Shown here: positions 6,548-7,959 of the stretch, in pieces
Numbering within the stretch: position 1 is the stretch's first letter
Layout: every line of letters starts with the position of its first letter
Source: an uncultured Lachnospiraceae bacterium
GTDB lineage: Bacteria > Bacillota > Clostridia > Lachnospirales > Lachnospiraceae
Direction: 5' to 3'
Assembly: GCA_905203555.1 (NCBI GenBank)
Contig: CAJKWK010000080.1
Coordinates: 1 to 7,959, forward strand
DNA length: 7,959 bases
Program-made: the position numbers and the translations under genes
Notes under the pieces: model-generated
Told to the model about the DNA's origin: nothing
What the model saw: the letters and a program-made list of their open reading frames with translations, nothing else
The model's database searches: none

Positions 6548-7882
6548 TCAATCTTCTATTATCTGCATCGGTATCAATATTTTCAATACAAACCAATTAT
6601 TTTCAATATTCACATTCACCTCTCCGCCATACTTCCGAACAGTATAACGCAGACTCTTCAAGCCATACCCATGAAACTGCGTATCTCCTTTTGTTGTAGT
6701 CGGAAATTTTGTTCCCAACTCCATCTCTTCCTCACAATAATTTTCAAACCGTACGATCAGAAAATTCTTCTGTGCACAAGCCGTCACATGGATCAGACGC
6801 TTTTCCTTCTCTTCAATCTTCTCCTCGTATTCAATTGCATTGTCCAGCGCATTTCCAAATATAGAACAGATGTCCATCGTATCCATAAATGAAAATAAAG
6901 TTCCATCTGCCACACAGGTCATCGAAATATCTTTCTTCATACACTGCAGCATTTTCGCATTCAAAAGCGTATCCAGAACTTCGTTCCCGGTACGATTCTG
7001 TGCTTCAAAATTACGTATTTCCTCCTCCATCTTATCCAGATAAGCATCTCTCTGCTGTGGATTTTCCTGTGCCCGGAGTGCGATAATATGATGTTTGAGA
7101 TCGTGATATTTATAATGGATCAGATCCATTGCCTCCTGCGACTGCTGATACTGCACGTATTGATTATGCAAAATACTTTGCATACTTTCCAGTTCATGAC
7201 GGACACGCAAGTCCACTCTCTGCACATGAAACGCATAAAGAATCGCCACGCCTCCAAGATCTACCAGCGTACGCACATTAAAAATTTCCGGTGCTCTGCT
7301 CCCACTGAACGGAGTCGTAAGAGAAACAAACCCAAGATTACTGATCAAAAAGACTGCCAGACCGATGATCACACAAGACACCAGTTCTTTATTCGTCACC
7401 AGAATCGGCTCTTCGGCATTTTCATACTTGCGGTAACAAAGCCACACACATAAAAATACAAGCATATAGATCAAAACCAACATACCGATCCGAATCCACG
7501 TTGACTCCCATCCCAATGCAAAATAAACAAAACAATCCAGCTGCCATTCCAGCGATGCCGCAAATTCTGCCGTTACAAACGCCCGCACACAATAATATCC
7601 GGCATCCTTCCATGTAATCTCGCAGCAAAACGCAATATAACAATACATGAATCCCACTGCTGCGCCCATGCAGATCATCCACCAGATACCTTCTGCACCT
7701 GCTGTCAAATGCAAAAAAACAGACTGCCATACCAAAACCACAGCCGAAATTCCTGCCAGTATTTTCCCATTCACCTTACGTCTCACGCCCAGAATGCAAA
7801 TCAGACAAGCCAGCCATTCTGCAAGCGCCGTATAAATTCTGGGAATATCCGGTAAAACAGTATTCACCACGGTTTCTGTCAT
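6548..7882 (-). CDS. AgrC-like GHKL sensor histidine kinase with multi-helix membrane domain
   Basis: The N-terminal half of this 444-aa protein (to about residue 222) holds six or seven hydrophobic helices, as in AgrC-type kinases that sense small extracellular signals, often peptides. A helical linker (about 223-255) leads to the phosphoacceptor motif YHDLKHH, with H260 the likely phosphorylated histidine. The GHKL ATPase domain follows: N-box FGNALDNAIE (342-351) and G-box HGYGLKSL (404-411), ending close to the C-terminus. It should autophosphorylate in the cytoplasm and pass phosphate to a LytTR- or other-type response regulator; none lies inside the window. ATG 7880-7882 follows a GGGGGG tract (7890-7895) seven bases upstream, a weak but usable ribosome binding site, and the ATG may overlap an upstream stop (ATGA), suggesting coupled translation. 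Its signal and targets are unknown. The phased repeats before the next gene are a candidate target. Confidence 0.92.
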   Translation of the reverse strand: MTETVVNTVLPDIPRIYTALAEWLACLICILGVRRKVNGKILAGISAVVLVWQSVFLHLTAGAEGIWWMICMGAAVGFMYCYIAFCCEITWKDAGYYCVRAFVTAEFAASLEWQLDCFVYFALGWESTWIRIGMLVLIYMLVFLCVWLCYRKYENAEEPILVTNKELVSCVIIGLAVFLISNLGFVSLTTPFSGSRAPEIFNVRTLVDLGGVAILYAFHVQRVDLRVRHELESMQSILHNQYVQYQQSQEAMDLIHYKYHDLKHHIIALRAQENPQQRDAYLDKMEEEIRNFEAQNRTGNEVLDTLLNAKMLQCMKKDISMTCVADGTLFSFMDTMDICSIFGNALDNAIEYEEKIEEKEKRLIHVTACAQKNFLIVRFENYCEEEMELGTKFPTTTKGDTQFHGYGLKSLRYTVRKYGGEVNVNIENNWFVLKILIPMQIIED

Positions 7883-7959
7883 TTCAATTCCCCCCAGTAC
7901 TTTGTGGTAGTGTCAAAAACTACCTCTTTTTTATTGTTTAAATTATTTAAAAACCTTGA
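7879..7959 (-). CDS. Possible C-terminal end of an upstream gene, perhaps the partner response regulator
   Basis: One minus-strand frame is open from the window edge for 26 codons and ends in WGELK then TGA (7879-7881), which overlaps the kinase ATG as ATGA. The other two frames stop within about 15 bases. A four-base overlap is the usual junction between a response regulator and its kinase, so the missing partner may end here. The stretch is AT-rich and 26 open codons can occur by chance. I see no response-regulator motif in the fragment, so the identity is inferred from position only. Confidence 0.35.
   Translation of the reverse strand, partial: SRFLNNLNNKKEVVFDTTTKYWGELK

Noticed and set aside
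7906..7930. Plus-strand terminator-like signal: GGTAGT, 7-base loop, ACTACC, then TCTTTTTT
   Set aside because: Only a 6-bp stem, no plus-strand gene leads into it, and it falls within a possible minus-strand reading frame.
7937..7951. Palindrome TTTAAATTATTTAAA as an operator
   Set aside because: Perfect but made only of A and T, in an AT-rich edge region; such palindromes arise often by chance.

Overview
The window reads as a chromosomal locus of a low-to-medium GC Gram-positive gut-type Firmicute, most likely a Lachnospiraceae/Clostridia member. This is inference from three things: AT-leaning coding sequence with strong AGGAGG-type ribosome binding sites, an AgrC/GHKL-type sensor kinase, and glycoside hydrolase family 3 (GH3) proteins of the kind known from Butyrivibrio and Ruminococcus. 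No species can be named from sequence alone.

Layout. All four complete genes lie on the minus strand and read right to left. At the right edge, 7879-7959 holds what may be the last 26 codons of an upstream gene, whose TGA overlaps the ATG of a 444-aa membrane-bound GHKL histidine kinase (6548-7882). The kinase is closed by a clear intrinsic terminator (6515-6542). A 200-bp regulatory gap follows, with a good extended -10 promoter and 8-bp direct repeats two helical turns apart. It drives a 971-aa GH3 enzyme whose domains are circularly permuted and which has membrane helices at both ends (3430-6345). After a 126-bp gap with a stable hairpin comes a second GH3 enzyme of canonical domain order, 807 aa and with no signal peptide (880-3303). 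A GtrA-like four-helix membrane protein (243-854) follows closely. At the left, 103-242 holds an 11-bp-stem hairpin, two 9-bp direct repeats resembling DnaA boxes, and a 16-bp AT-rich tandem repeat that runs into the GtrA-like stop codon. The first 102 bases probably carry the end of a convergent plus-strand gene.

How the parts may work together (inference). The kinase, with a response regulator expected just outside the window, could control the GH3 promoter through the phased repeats. The permuted GH3 would be held on the outer face of the membrane by both ends, while the second GH3 works on the cytoplasmic side and may lie along the membrane through an unusual C-terminal extension. The GtrA-like protein may handle a polyprenyl-linked sugar or serve as a membrane partner. 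The locus could be a signal-regulated two-compartment system for breaking down or remodelling beta-linked glycosides. Substrate and signal cannot be read from the sequence.
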